Below are positions 8,483-16,850 of a stretch of DNA of 64,000 nt, piece after piece. The translations under genes were made by a program, and so were the position numbers. Below the pieces are notes generated by a model, which saw only the letters and a program-made list of their open reading frames with translations, was not told the origin of the DNA and did not search any database. This stretch comes from Desulfoluna limicola (lineage in GTDB: Bacteria; Desulfobacterota; Desulfobacteria; Desulfobacterales; Desulfolunaceae), in contig NZ_AP024488.1 in NCBI RefSeq assembly GCF_021654575.1, positions 3,991,501 to 4,055,500 on the forward strand. Direction: 5' to 3'. Each line of letters starts with the position of its first letter. Position 1 is the stretch's first letter.

Positions 8483-8498
8483 ATCATATGTTTATGAT
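8483..8498. promoter_or_regulatory. Palindrome upstream of tupA, possible operator
   Basis: ATCATA and TATGAT form a perfect 6+4+6 inverted repeat 34 bases before the tupA start. Its position and AT-rich arms are what an oxyanion-responsive regulator could bind, and the neighbouring HTH/substrate-binding regulator is the obvious candidate. No second copy was found nearby. Confidence 0.35.
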
Positions 8499-8520
8499 CA
8501 AAATTGGCTTAAAAAAGCAT

Positions 8521-8640
8521 GCCTCCGGCGGCGAGGTGAGCCACCTCGAAAGCTAATTGCGAATGCACTTTGTCCCTCGTTCCTCGGGCCAAAGTGCATT
8601 CGCCTTCGCCGCGGGCTGCACCCGCCTCCAAAGCTGGTGA
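8521..8640. repeat. Family A element upstream of tupA
   Basis: Starts with GCCTCCGGCGGC, followed by the GAGGTG/CACCTC hairpin and a long stem GCACTTTG...CAAAGTGC closed by CCCTCG/CGGG pairs around TTC. A second GCGGGC/GCCCGC hairpin follows. It lies between the regulator gene and the tup operon, so the promoter of tupA must lie within or beside it. Confidence 0.8.
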
Positions 8641-8718
8641 CTGTGCTGGATTTGTCACAAACACCGTAAGGCTGTGGATACGATATCGTAATTCCAACGA
8701 AATCGGCTTTAACCTGAA

Positions 8719-8764
8719 AACCTCCAGCGGCGTAGCAAATAAACACCTCGAAAGCAGGTTGCGT
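8719..8764. repeat. Family A degenerate fragment
   Basis: CCTCCAGCGGCG followed by a decayed hairpin and CACCTCGAAAGCAGGTTGCG. It ends 15 bp before the regulator stop codon. The rest of the 8450-8778 gap shows nothing more. Confidence 0.6.
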
Positions 8765-8778
8765 TGACTCTTGTCGAT

Positions 8779-9705
8779 TTATCCATTTCCCGGGAACAGC
8801 ATCAGACCACTTCCCTCGGTATCATACCCTGACAACCCTTTGGCCAGAGCCTTCAGGGTGCTCTCCTGAAGCAACCCGAGAAACCCCTGGACACGGCGAT
8901 CAAAATAGGATTCGCGAAGCACGATGAGATCGAAGCGCTCCCAGCGAAGGGGCAGAAAACCAAGCCCCAGCAAGGAGGCCACGGTACGAATGCCCGGTCC
9001 GGCATCGGCACGGCCCGTCAGAAGGGCCAGCCCCACATCCATGTGACGTGAGACCTCTTCCTCGTAACCGGCGAGGCTGCCCCCCTCGATACCGCATTGT
9101 TTCAGCTCTTTATCAAAAAGGAGTCGGGTGCCTGTCCCCAAGGGGCGGTTCACGATGCGCATCCCCGGGTTGGCAAGGTCCGCCACACCGGAAAAATGTT
9201 TCAGCCCCGGGTTGTAAAGGATCCCCTGCTCTCGGTGGCAGAAGTTCACCACCACCGGCTGCCTTTCAAGCTCTCGACCGGCAAACTCGAAGTTGTACTC
9301 CTGGTCGTCATCAGAGACGAGATGGCTGGAGGCGATATGACACATGCCGCTCTTGAGGGCCCGGATGCCCCCCATGCTCCCCACGTTACCGAAAACAGCC
9401 AGTTGCCCCCGGTGATTTCGGTTGTAATGGGACATGGCCCGCTCCAAGAGCAGGTCGTTGCTGCCCGCAACCACAAGGGGACCGCCGGCACCGCCATTGA
9501 CATGGCTGGCGTCCGGGTAATTGATGGTGCTGTTTTCAATCCACTGCTCCACCAGGTAACGGGGAAAGACCCACTTGCCCGTCACTTTGGACGCGGGCAG
9601 CCCTTTATCGGCTATCAGCTGATACACCATCTTCTCGTTAACGCCGAGAAATTCCGCCACCTCTTTTGTGGAGAGAAGGTCTCGCTTGTTTCCCCGTTTT
9701 TCCAT
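8779..9705 (-). CDS. HTH regulator with substrate-binding (PBP-like) domain
   Basis: A 308-residue protein. Residues 10-58 are an excisionase/MerR-type helix-turn-helix (LLSTKEVAEFLGVNEKMVYQLI), with the typical KVTGKWVFPRYLVEQWI wing. The remainder resembles the PBP-like domain found in regulators and in molybdate/tungstate-type binding proteins (GSNDLLLERAM, then SHLVSDDD, RPLGTGTRLLFD and a DVGLALLTGRADAGPGI region). Such proteins sense a small ligand, and several are linked to molybdate or tungstate genes. It lies directly upstream of tupABC in the same direction, which suggests it controls tungstate uptake. The start has AAGGGGGATGG just ahead of the ATG. Ligand identity is inference from context. 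Confidence 0.78.
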   Translation of the reverse strand: MEKRGNKRDLLSTKEVAEFLGVNEKMVYQLIADKGLPASKVTGKWVFPRYLVEQWIENSTINYPDASHVNGGAGGPLVVAGSNDLLLERAMSHYNRNHRGQLAVFGNVGSMGGIRALKSGMCHIASSHLVSDDDQEYNFEFAGRELERQPVVVNFCHREQGILYNPGLKHFSGVADLANPGMRIVNRPLGTGTRLLFDKELKQCGIEGGSLAGYEEEVSRHMDVGLALLTGRADAGPGIRTVASLLGLGFLPLRWERFDLIVLRESYFDRRVQGFLGLLQESTLKALAKGLSGYDTEGSGLMLFPGNG

Positions 9706-9955
9706 CCATCCCCCTTGAAATCATGCGTTTCAGAGTTACCCGCCTCGTCCATTTATTGTCAACCCATTTTGAAGAAACAAACCAAGAATGACTTTAACAG
9801 ACCCATAATAACAATACGAGCCATAAAAAGCCCCCCAACCGCACTGCGCCCCCCCCCCTAAAAAAGAGAGCTGAACCAAGTGGCCGGGATCTCTGGCCGA
9901 GACAAAGCATCGTTCCCATCCAAAGCACACCGTACAAAATCCGACTGAGCCCACC

Positions 9956-9983
9956 TTGCCAAAGGAAAATTTGTCTTTATATT
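9956..9983 (+). promoter_or_regulatory. Probable htpX promoter
   Basis: TTGCCA (9956-9961), a 16-base spacer and TATATT (9978-9983) lie about 70 bases before the htpX ATG. It reads as a vegetative promoter, and a clear sigma-32 pattern is not seen. The rest of 9706-10053 holds only AT-rich and C-rich runs. Confidence 0.45.
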
Positions 9984-10053
9984 TTAGGTTACAAGAAATC
10001 AGGGGTCTCTTTTCAGCGACACGCCCCAACCAACAACATCAAGGAGTGCATAC

Positions 10054-10968
10054 ATGGGCAACCAGATCAAAACAACGATGCTCTTAACGGTTCTAACCCT
10101 TCTTATCGTCATGGTCGGACGTGTCATCGGCGGACAGGGCGGCATGATGATCGCCCTGGTCCTGGCCGGGGGCATGAACTTCTTCTCTTACTTCTACTCG
10201 GATAAAATGGTCCTGAAGATGTACAAGGCTCAGGAGGTGGGCAAAAACGATGCGCCCCAGCTCTGGAACATGGTCCAGGAACTCTCCAGCCGGGCCGGTC
10301 TTCCCATGCCGAAAGTCTGCATCATCCCCGAGCAGGCCCCCAACGCCTTTGCCACCGGGCGCAACCCGGAACACGGCGTCGTCGCCGTTACCCAAGGCCT
10401 CCTGGATCTCATGGGCCCCGAAGAGGTCAAAGGTGTCCTTGCCCATGAACTGGGCCATATCAAAAACCGGGACATTCTGATTGGGACCGTCGCAGCCACC
10501 ATGGCCGGCGCCATCATGATGCTGGCCTCCATGGCTCGCTGGGCTGCCATTTTTGGCGGCGGACGCAGCGACGAAGAAGGCGGCTCCGGTATCTTCGGCC
10601 TCATCGCCATGAGCATCATCGCCCCCATGGCCGCCATGGTCATCCAGATGGCCGTTTCCCGCTCCCGCGAGTACCTCGCCGACGCCACCGCCGCCCAGAT
10701 CACCGGCAACCCCGAAGGCCTCGCCAAGGCACTCGAACAGCTCGGCGGCGCCTCCAGCCGAACGCCCATGAACGCAGAACCGGCCACGGCCCACATGTTC
10801 ATCACCAATCCGCTCTCGGGACGGAGCATGGCGAACCTCTTCTCCACGCACCCCCCCATTGAAGAGCGCGTGGCACGGCTCCGTGGTGCAAAGCCCCGCT
10901 CCACCGGCAGCGCCCCCAAAAACACAGGCGGCAGCACCAACCCCTGGGACAACATCCGAGGGAAATAA
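10054..10968 (+). CDS. htpX: Heat-shock membrane metalloprotease HtpX
   Basis: A 304-residue M48-family membrane protease. The zinc motif HELGH is at residues 131-135, with the third ligand Glu206 in SREYLAD. Two hydrophobic segments lie at the N-terminus (about 8-46) and two more around 142-165 and 180-202, as in HtpX. It degrades misfolded inner-membrane proteins with its active site facing the cytoplasm. The C-terminal tail ([14 protein letters not shown]) is the conserved end of the family. The start has AAGGAG 9 bases upstream. It is a single gene, with a promoter ahead and a family A repeat 8 bases after the stop. Confidence 0.95.
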   Translation: MGNQIKTTMLLTVLTLLIVMVGRVIGGQGGMMIALVLAGGMNFFSYFYSDKMVLKMYKAQEVGKNDAPQLWNMVQELSSRAGLPMPKVCIIPEQAPNAFATGRNPEHGVVAVTQGLLDLMGPEEVKGVLAHELGHIKNRDILIGTVAATMAGAIMMLASMARWAAIFGGGRSDEEGGSGIFGLIAMSIIAPMAAMVIQMAVSRSREYLADATAAQITGNPEGLAKALEQLGGASSRTPMNAEPATAHMFITNPLSGRSMANLFSTHPPIEERVARLRGAKPRSTGSAPKNTGGSTNPWDNIRGK

Positions 10969-10976
10969 AAAAGCAT

Positions 10977-11138
10977 GCCTCCGGCGGCAAGGTGTGCCAC
11001 CTTGAAAGCGGGTTGCGAATACTCCCGCCCCTCGTTCCTCGAGGCCGTGAGTATTCGCCTAAATTTCCCTAAGAAAAGAGCCAATGCCTGTTTGTCAAAC
11101 TTTTCAAAAGTTTGGCCCCCGGCAGGGCCGCTGGAGGC
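10977..11138. repeat. Family A intergenic element, full copy
   Basis: Runs from GCCTCCGGCGGC to GCCGCTGGAGGC (11127-11138), 162 bp. It carries the AAGGTG/CACCTT hairpin, a CCCCTCGTTCCTCG module, the CAAACTTTTCAAAAGTTTGG palindrome and the CCCCCGGCAGGG hairpin. It begins 8 bp after the htpX stop. Confidence 0.88.
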
Positions 11139-11153
11139 ATCTTTAACCTGGCT

Positions 11154-11246
11154 GCCTCCGGTGGCGAGGCCACATAAAAAGCATCAAAAGCCAATTGCCA
11201 TTACGATTTGCCCCTGTCCCGGGGCAAATCGCAATGGCCTTCGCCG
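11154..11246. repeat. Family A diverged element
   Basis: GCCTCCGGTGGC, a GGCGAGGCCAC remnant, then a strong stem GCGAT-like: GATTTGCCCC...GGGGCAAATC around TGTCC. The remaining gap to 11666 contains the palindrome listed at 11454 and nothing else I recognise. Confidence 0.6.
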
Positions 11247-11453
11247 GATTCCACAGCCGAGGGCTTCGCTTCTCCAACCACAAGTGCCCTGCGCCCTCGC
11301 GTGCAGCTCTCTTCATCGTCGTCGTTGGTGGACCAACCGACGCCTCAACTGCTCACCGGCACGCCCTGGTTTCATTCGCCCCCTATCCCTGAGCCCTCAC
11401 GGCCTACAACCAACCCTGTATCCCTTTATATTTCAGCGATTTCTGCCGCCCCA

Positions 11454-11473
11454 AAAGATTTTATAAAATCTTT
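11454..11473. promoter_or_regulatory. Perfect 20-bp palindrome upstream of the MarC gene
   Basis: AAAGATTTTA followed directly by TAAAATCTTT, a perfect inverted repeat 194 bases before the MarC-family start. It could be an operator. It also resembles the AAACTTTT/AAAAGTTT module of family A, so it may be a repeat remnant. Confidence 0.35.
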
Positions 11474-11666
11474 CAAGAATACGGTTTTACCCGTGATCAT
11501 TTGATGTTATAGAGAGCTTCCCGTCACCGGTATGACGAGTTTTTAATGCCCAGCACGCCCCTTCCAAAGGAAGCAGGTCGCCAGGGCATTGTGATGACAA
11601 TTTCCCCGCGACATATGACGTGCCGCGAGACGAGCTGAATACATACAGATCAAGGAAATACGACCT

Positions 11667-12266
11667 GTGAACGTTTCTCTTTTTATCAACGACGCCCTCA
11701 AAATCTTTTTCATCTTCACCCCCTTTTTCGTTCTCTCCGCCTTCATCTCCATGACCCATGAGATGGAAGAAAAAGAGAAAAAATGCCTGGCCGTGCGGGT
11801 CACCATGGGTATCGTGGTCATCTCCTTTTGCGTCTTCCTCTTCGGGAAATACCTCTTTGCCCTCTTCGGCATCACCCTCGACGCCTTCCGCATCGGTGCC
11901 GGCAGCATCCTCTTTCTCTCCGGTGTCTCCATGGTGGGAGGAACCTCCAACATCAAAAGCGCCGGTGAAAGCAACGACATCGCCATCGTGCCCCTGGCCC
12001 TCCCCATCACCGTGGGACCCGGCGGTATCGGCGTGCTTCTCCTCTTCGGGGCGGAGGCCACCACCCTTGCCGCCAAGGCCGAAATCGGTGCAGCCATCCT
12101 CGCCGCATGCGCCGGCGTGGGCACCCTTCTCTACTTCGCCCAATTTGTAGAAAAGGCCGTGGGCAAACAGGGCGTCGTCATTCTCTCCAAGGTCACAGGC
12201 CTCATGATCTCCGCCATCTCCGCCCAGATCATCTTCACCGGCATCCGAAATTTTCTGCTTTTGTAA
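11667..12266 (+). CDS. MarC family inner-membrane protein
   Basis: A 199-residue integral membrane protein with about six hydrophobic helices. It has the MarC-family signatures TPFFVLSAFISMT near the start, an FRIGAGSILFLSG segment, and the PLALPITVGPGGI motif in the middle. E. coli MarC was once linked to antibiotic resistance, but that role was withdrawn and the family has no proven transport substrate. Translation probably starts at GTG 11667, with AAGGA 10 bases ahead, because there is no ATG nearby in frame. It is a single gene followed 16 bases later by a family A repeat. Confidence 0.85.
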   Translation: MNVSLFINDALKIFFIFTPFFVLSAFISMTHEMEEKEKKCLAVRVTMGIVVISFCVFLFGKYLFALFGITLDAFRIGAGSILFLSGVSMVGGTSNIKSAGESNDIAIVPLALPITVGPGGIGVLLLFGAEATTLAAKAEIGAAILAACAGVGTLLYFAQFVEKAVGKQGVVILSKVTGLMISAISAQIIFTGIRNFLLL

Positions 12267-12282
12267 GGGCATAAAAATGCAC

Positions 12283-12442
12283 GCCTCCGGCGGCCCTGCC
12301 GGGGGCCAAACTTTTGAAACGTTTGATAAACAGGTTTTGGTTGTTTTGATACCAAATTTTCGCGAATGCTCTCGACCCGAGGAACGAGGGGTGAGGGCAT
12401 TCGCAACCTGCTTTCAAGGTGGCACACCTTGCCGCCGGAGGC
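12283..12442. repeat. Family A element, near-identical partner of 32076-32235
   Basis: Runs from GCCTCCGGCGGC to GCCGCCGGAGGC (12431-12442), 160 bp. In inverted orientation it is almost identical to the copy at 32076-32235. The identity continues past the boundary to about 12478, which makes roughly 195 bp in all. The rest of the 12267-12560 gap is unremarkable. Confidence 0.9.
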
Positions 12443-12560
12443 TTGCTTTTTCCCGACACTTTAACCATAGAAGGCACGTTCATTACCCCGCCACCCATGG
12501 CCCATCTCCCGCTTTCTCCCCTCCCTTGCCAGAACCCCGCAAAATGTGCAGGATAGAGTC

Positions 12561-13082
12561 ATGACGACTGAGACAAAAAAACAGGCGATTCTTTTTGACT
12601 GGGGAAACACCCTCATGCGGGTGTTTGAGGACGAGACGGGGCCCATGGCCTCGTGGTCGCGGATTGAGCTGCTGCCCGGCGTGCGCGAATCCCTTGAGCT
12701 GCTTTCAGGCAGATACACCCTGGTACTGGCCACCAAAGCGGCCGATTCTGATGAAGTGGCCATTCGGGAGGCTCTGCTTCTGGGTGGTATTTCACCTTTT
12801 ATCGACCGCATCTTCTGTCGTAAGAACACAGGGGTTGCCAAACCGGCCCCCGCATTTTACCTGAAGATCCTGGAAGAGTTGGCCCTGCCCCCATCGGCCT
12901 GCCTTATGGTGGGGGACACCCTTGAAGACGACGTGCTTGCCCCGCGCCGCCTGGGCATGCATGGGGTACATCTGAGTCAATCCGGGGAGGCGCCCGCCCT
13001 CACAGACTGGCCCGTCATTCACCATTTCGAGGAGCTTGCGATCGTGGCGGCCCAGCTTCTGGAAGGAGCCACCGCCCGATGA
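12561..13082 (+). CDS. HAD superfamily hydrolase
   Basis: A 173-residue HAD-fold protein. Motif I is FDWGNTL (nucleophile Asp13), and motifs III/IV appear as KPAPAFYLKI and MVGDTLEDDVLAPRRLGM. The second aspartate of the usual DxD is Gly15, a change also seen in HAD enzymes that do not need the general acid/base of phosphatases, so the reaction may not be simple phosphate hydrolysis. ATG 12561 has AGGA 7 bases ahead and is preferred over GTG 12546. The stop codon overlaps the start of the rhomboid gene (ATGA), so the two are translationally coupled. Confidence 0.82.
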   Translation: MTTETKKQAILFDWGNTLMRVFEDETGPMASWSRIELLPGVRESLELLSGRYTLVLATKAADSDEVAIREALLLGGISPFIDRIFCRKNTGVAKPAPAFYLKILEELALPPSACLMVGDTLEDDVLAPRRLGMHGVHLSQSGEAPALTDWPVIHHFEELAIVAAQLLEGATAR

Positions 13083-14026
13083 TCCCCTTGAGAGACACCA
13101 TCACCTCCCAAACCATGCCGGTGGTGAACACAACCCTTATTGTCATCAACCTCTTTGTCTTTCTTCAGACCATCTCCCTGCCCCCCCACTTCTACCAGCT
13201 TTACGGCCTGGTTCCGGCCCGCTACACATCTGTGGGGGCCTGGGAGTATTTTGGGGTTGTCAGCCAGGTCACGTCCCTCATCTCCTTCATGTTTCTCCAC
13301 GGAGGCTGGATGCACGTGCTTGGCAACATGCTGAGCCTGTACATTTTCGGAGACAACGTGGAAGATCGCCTGGGCCATGGGCGCTACCTTCTCTTCTACC
13401 TGGGAGGTGGCATGGTGTCCGGGCTCTCCCACCTTGTGCTCAACCCCGGTTCCACGGTTCCCACCATCGGCGCCAGTGGCGCGGTGGCGGCGGTCATGGG
13501 GGCCTACTTCCTCCTCTACCCACGGGCCAAGGTCCTGACCCTGGTGCCCCTCTTCTTCATCCCGCTCTTTTTTGAAATCCCGGCCTTTGTCTTCCTCGGG
13601 CTCTGGTTTCTCATGCAGTTTCTCAACGCCACGGGGGGCAACGCCGGTCCCATCGCGTGGTGGGCTCACATCGGAGGGTTTCTTTTCGGCATGGTGTTTA
13701 TCCTGGCCACGGGGGTTCGCAAGGCCCCTTCCAAACCGAGAAAATTCCAAGCCAGACGCACCCACTCCCCCCGTCTCCAGATAATCCACGTGCGGGTTGA
13801 CAAGGGAGGCTTCAACCTCATGGGTCGACTCGACATAACCAGAAAGGAAGCGCATCGCGGAGTGGTCAAACGGGTCAATGTCTTTCGTTTTGGGCAGGGC
13901 CGCCTCATCAAGGTCACCGTTCCCCCAGGCATACAAGCCGGAAAGCGCCTGAGGCTAAAGGGACTTGGCCTCCCTCACCCCGAAGGGCACCGAGGGGATC
14001 TTCTCCTTACCATTGCCATGGTGTGA
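13079..14026 (+). CDS. Rhomboid protease with DnaJ C-terminal-like tail
   Basis: A 315-residue protein. Residues 15-212 are a six-helix rhomboid domain with HGGWMHVLGNM, the catalytic Ser133 in GASG and His197 in WWAHIGG. This intramembrane serine protease would cleave transmembrane substrates. Residues 247-315 look different: LDITRKEAHRGVVKRV then RLIKVTVPPGIQAGKRLRL and GDLLLTIAMV. That is the pattern of the C-terminal substrate-binding domain of DnaJ (dL.i...EA..G, then P.G...G..LRL.G.G, then GDL). The tail follows the last helix through a basic linker. There is no frameshift and it ends naturally. It overlaps the HAD gene by 4 bases. The rhomboid call is firm; the tail is my reading of motifs. 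Confidence 0.85.
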   Translation: MIPLRDTITSQTMPVVNTTLIVINLFVFLQTISLPPHFYQLYGLVPARYTSVGAWEYFGVVSQVTSLISFMFLHGGWMHVLGNMLSLYIFGDNVEDRLGHGRYLLFYLGGGMVSGLSHLVLNPGSTVPTIGASGAVAAVMGAYFLLYPRAKVLTLVPLFFIPLFFEIPAFVFLGLWFLMQFLNATGGNAGPIAWWAHIGGFLFGMVFILATGVRKAPSKPRKFQARRTHSPRLQIIHVRVDKGGFNLMGRLDITRKEAHRGVVKRVNVFRFGQGRLIKVTVPPGIQAGKRLRLKGLGLPHPEGHRGDLLLTIAMV

Positions 14027-14116
14027 CAGCCGCCGGGTAACCTGTCACGTCCCAGGCACGAGGAAACCACCGAAACCAGCCAAGGCTGCGCCCCATAGCC
14101 CCCCATCCCCTTTGTG

Positions 14117-14145
14117 TTGACATTCCAATCCAATACTCTTAGTAT
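14117..14145 (+). promoter_or_regulatory. Strong sigma-70 promoter of the acyl-CoA hydrolase/transferase gene
   Basis: TTGACA (14117-14122), a 17-base spacer and TAGTAT (14140-14145). The start would fall near 14152, leaving a leader of about 220 bases before the ATG at 14371. I recognise no riboswitch in that leader, and nothing else in the 14027-14370 gap. Confidence 0.6.
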
Positions 14146-14370
14146 CTCTCTTTCCACGTTGTTCCTGTGTGCATTTTTGTTTTGCTACACATAACAAAGT
14201 TCACACTCACCACAACTGTACCCACTCTGTTCTTTTGAAACACATAAGATCCGTAAACGTCGATTGCTCAGGTTGTCTCATCACCCCACTTTGCATCGGC
14301 CTCCACCGTCTTAACGTAAATGAATGGCGCAGCCATAAGGACATAGAATCAGTAAGGGGAGTATTTGGTT

Positions 14371-16551
14371 ATGAAAAGCAACACGCAGTTCCATGATGAT
14401 GTCGCCGCCTGTGTGGATGAAGTCATCCGCACCGTCGGTAACACGATTGTCTTCGGTATGCCTCTGGCTCTGGGCAAACCGGCGATCTTTGTCAATGAGC
14501 TCTACAAACGGGCCAAGGCAAACCCGGAGATCAAACTCACCATCCTCACCGCCCTGGCCCTTGAAAAACCGGAAGGGACCAGCGAGCTTGAGAAGCGGCT
14601 TCTCGGCCCCCTGGTGGATCGTATTTTCGGAGGGTGCCCGGACTTTGACTACATGAAAGACTTCCGGGCAGGCACCATGCCCAAGAACATCCAGCTCTAT
14701 GAGTTCTTCAACAAGGCCGGTGGCTATATGGGCAGCCCCGAGGCCCAGCAGAACCACCTCAACTCCAACTACACCCACGTTATCCGGGACGGTGTTGACT
14801 TCGGCATCAACGTCTACGGCCAGATGCTCTCCTACCAGACCGGCAACGGCTCCGGACCCATGTACTCCATGGGGTGCAACACCGATATCAGCATCGAGGG
14901 CATTTCCGCCCTGAACAAAAAGCGGGCCCAGGGCGAAAAGGTTGCCATCATCGGCGAGGTCAATAAGAACCTGCCCTTCATGTACGGCGATGCGGTGGTC
15001 ACGGCGGATACCTATGACTTCATCCTGAATAACGATGCGACTCAGTACACTCTCTTCGGGCCGCCCAAGGATTCCGTGTCCGATGTGGATCACATGATCG
15101 GCCTCCATGTAAGCCCTCTGCTCAAAGACGGGGGAACCATCCAGGTGGGCATCGGCTCCCTGGGGGACGCCATCGTCTCCGGCCTCAAGCTCCGCCACAC
15201 CGACAATGCCAAGTTCAACGCCATCATGGACAAGGCCGAGATTACCTCGCGATACAAAACCCTCATCGAAAACGTAGGCGGAACCGACGCCTTCACCGAA
15301 GGCCTCTACGGTTCTTCGGAGATGTTTGTGGACGCGTTTATGGAGCTCTACAAAAGCGGCATCCTCAAGCGCAAGGTCTTCGAGAGCATTCCCGTCATGG
15401 AGCTGATCAATGAAAAGCGCCTCGACTGTGAAACAATCCCCGAAAACATCTTCGATCTTCTGGTGGAAAAAGAGGCGGTACAGGAGAAGCTGCGCGAGAA
15501 GGACTTCCAGTTCCTGATGGAGTTCGGCTTTCTCAAGAAAGGGGTGGTGTGGAAGGACGGCATCATTGCCGATGGCGAGACCACCTACGCCACCGACCTC
15601 AGCACACCGGAAAACCGCAACGCTCTTGCGGCGATCCGCGGTGAAAAGATCAACGGCGGCAGCGTCATCCTGGGCGCCTTCTTCATCGGCCCCCGCAGCT
15701 TCTACAACGCCCTCAACGCCATGAGTGAAGACGAGCGGAAGCTCTTCGGCATGTCCGGCGTGGAAAAGGTAAACCAGCTTTACGGAGATGAAAAGCTTCG
15801 CAGCCTCCAGAGAAAAGACGGCAGGTTCATCAACACCGCCATGATGATCAGCATCTTCGGCTCCGTTATCTCCGACGCCCTGGATGACGGCCGGGTGGTG
15901 AGCGGCATCGGCGGCCAGTACAACTTCGTTTCCATGGCCCATGCCCTGGAGGACGGCCGCCTCATCATGATGGTACGAAGCACCCGGGGAGGGGCCGATG
16001 ACCCGAAGTCCAACATCGTCTTCAACTACGGCCACTGCTCCGTCCCTAAACACCTTCGGGACATTGTGGTCACCGAATACGGCATCGCCGATGTACGCGG
16101 CCTGCCCGACAAGGATGTCATTCTCGAACTGATTAAAATCGCGGATTCCCGTTTTCAGGAGACCCTTCTGGCCCAGGCCAAGAAGAGCGGCAAGGTGCCT
16201 GCCCACTACGAAATACCTGAAGAGTATCGGCACAATACCCCGGGCAAGGTCTCCGGGTTCCTTGCGCCTTATAAAAAAGAAGGGCTCTTCCAGGTCTTCC
16301 CCTTCGGCACCGACTTCACCGACGAAGAGGTGGCCCTTGGCGGCGCCTTGCGTGCCTTCAAGGCCAAGGCAGAAAAGAGCAAGCTCGGCGTCGCGTTGAA
16401 CCTCGCAGGGGAGTTCGCCAAGGGCGTTCCTTCAGAGGCCATGCCCTACCTGGATCGCATGGGCCTTGGCTCCCCATCGGAGTTCAAAGAGAGATTGCTT
16501 CAAAAGGTGGTGATCTCCGCACTCAAATCAAGTGGTAAAGTCACCCCCTAA
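14371..16551 (+). CDS. Acetyl-CoA hydrolase/transferase family protein, long form
   Basis: A 726-residue protein whose C-terminal half carries the acetyl-CoA hydrolase/transferase signature (GIGGQYNF, then the ALEDGRLIMMVRSTRGG and FNYGHCSVPKHLRDIVVTEYGIAD block). The usual family length is 430-500 residues; the extra sequence is N-terminal and between the two lobes. These long relatives are common in Desulfobacterota. Members move CoA between acyl groups or hydrolyse acyl-CoA in the cytoplasm, and the substrate here could be acetate or another short acid. ATG 14371 has AAGGGGA 10 bases ahead; TTG 14365 is rejected. A strong promoter with a long leader precedes it, and a family B repeat begins directly at its stop. 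Confidence 0.8.
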   Translation: MKSNTQFHDDVAACVDEVIRTVGNTIVFGMPLALGKPAIFVNELYKRAKANPEIKLTILTALALEKPEGTSELEKRLLGPLVDRIFGGCPDFDYMKDFRAGTMPKNIQLYEFFNKAGGYMGSPEAQQNHLNSNYTHVIRDGVDFGINVYGQMLSYQTGNGSGPMYSMGCNTDISIEGISALNKKRAQGEKVAIIGEVNKNLPFMYGDAVVTADTYDFILNNDATQYTLFGPPKDSVSDVDHMIGLHVSPLLKDGGTIQVGIGSLGDAIVSGLKLRHTDNAKFNAIMDKAEITSRYKTLIENVGGTDAFTEGLYGSSEMFVDAFMELYKSGILKRKVFESIPVMELINEKRLDCETIPENIFDLLVEKEAVQEKLREKDFQFLMEFGFLKKGVVWKDGIIADGETTYATDLSTPENRNALAAIRGEKINGGSVILGAFFIGPRSFYNALNAMSEDERKLFGMSGVEKVNQLYGDEKLRSLQRKDGRFINTAMMISIFGSVISDALDDGRVVSGIGGQYNFVSMAHALEDGRLIMMVRSTRGGADDPKSNIVFNYGHCSVPKHLRDIVVTEYGIADVRGLPDKDVILELIKIADSRFQETLLAQAKKSGKVPAHYEIPEEYRHNTPGKVSGFLAPYKKEGLFQVFPFGTDFTDEEVALGGALRAFKAKAEKSKLGVALNLAGEFAKGVPSEAMPYLDRMGLGSPSEFKERLLQKVVISALKSSGKVTP

Positions 16552-16793
16552 CCGGGAGTGTCACGAGTCGAGTGCTCTTGTATTCAAGGCATCAGAGCTT
16601 CAGATGCAGTGAGTTACCTCTAAGCCCTGATAACGAAGAAGATGAGTGCACTCGGCTCGCCCGAAGGGTGGGGAAATCGAGCAGCAAACCGAGACGTACA
16701 GTTTGTGTTTTTGAAATATCTTCATTCTTCGCAGCATCGATAATCACGCGCTATTGATTTGCCTTGAGTGTTTTCTCATGAAATATCCGGGCT
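16552..16793 (-). repeat. Family B element (MITE-like), inverted copy
   Basis: About 242 bp. The ends are related to CTCGTGA..T.CCGGG (left, decayed) and CTCATGAAATATCCGGGCT (right, 16775-16793). The internal arms CGAGTCGAGTGCTCTTG (16564-16580) and TGAGTGCACTCGGCTCG (16643-16659) pair. It starts at the stop codon of the preceding gene. Confidence 0.75.
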
Positions 16794-16813
16794 AAAGGCA
16801 TGACCTGCGCCAT

Positions 16814-16850
16814 CCCTGCGTGAGTTTCTGAAGACATGTCCCACGCAGGG
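16814..16850. terminator. Stem-loop with 9-bp stem
   Basis: CCCTGCGTG pairs with CACGCAGGG around a 19-base loop just outside the family B element. No T-run follows. It may mark the end of the acyl-CoA transferase transcript. The gap from 16851 to 17339 otherwise shows nothing I can name. Confidence 0.35.

Noticed and set aside
7598..8497. A 299-residue plus-strand frame opposite tupA
   Set aside because: It is antisense to the TupA gene, and the TupA motifs are clear.
12235..12498. A small frame encoding CATLKAGCE-type sequence, also seen at 32041-32298
   Set aside because: The same peptide comes from family A copies at two places; it is repeat DNA read as protein.
14311..16233. A 640-residue reading frame on the minus strand across the acyl-CoA transferase gene
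   Set aside because: It lies fully opposite a strongly supported gene with family motifs. Its product has no recognisable domain and long Gly/Val/His-rich runs typical of antisense shadow frames.
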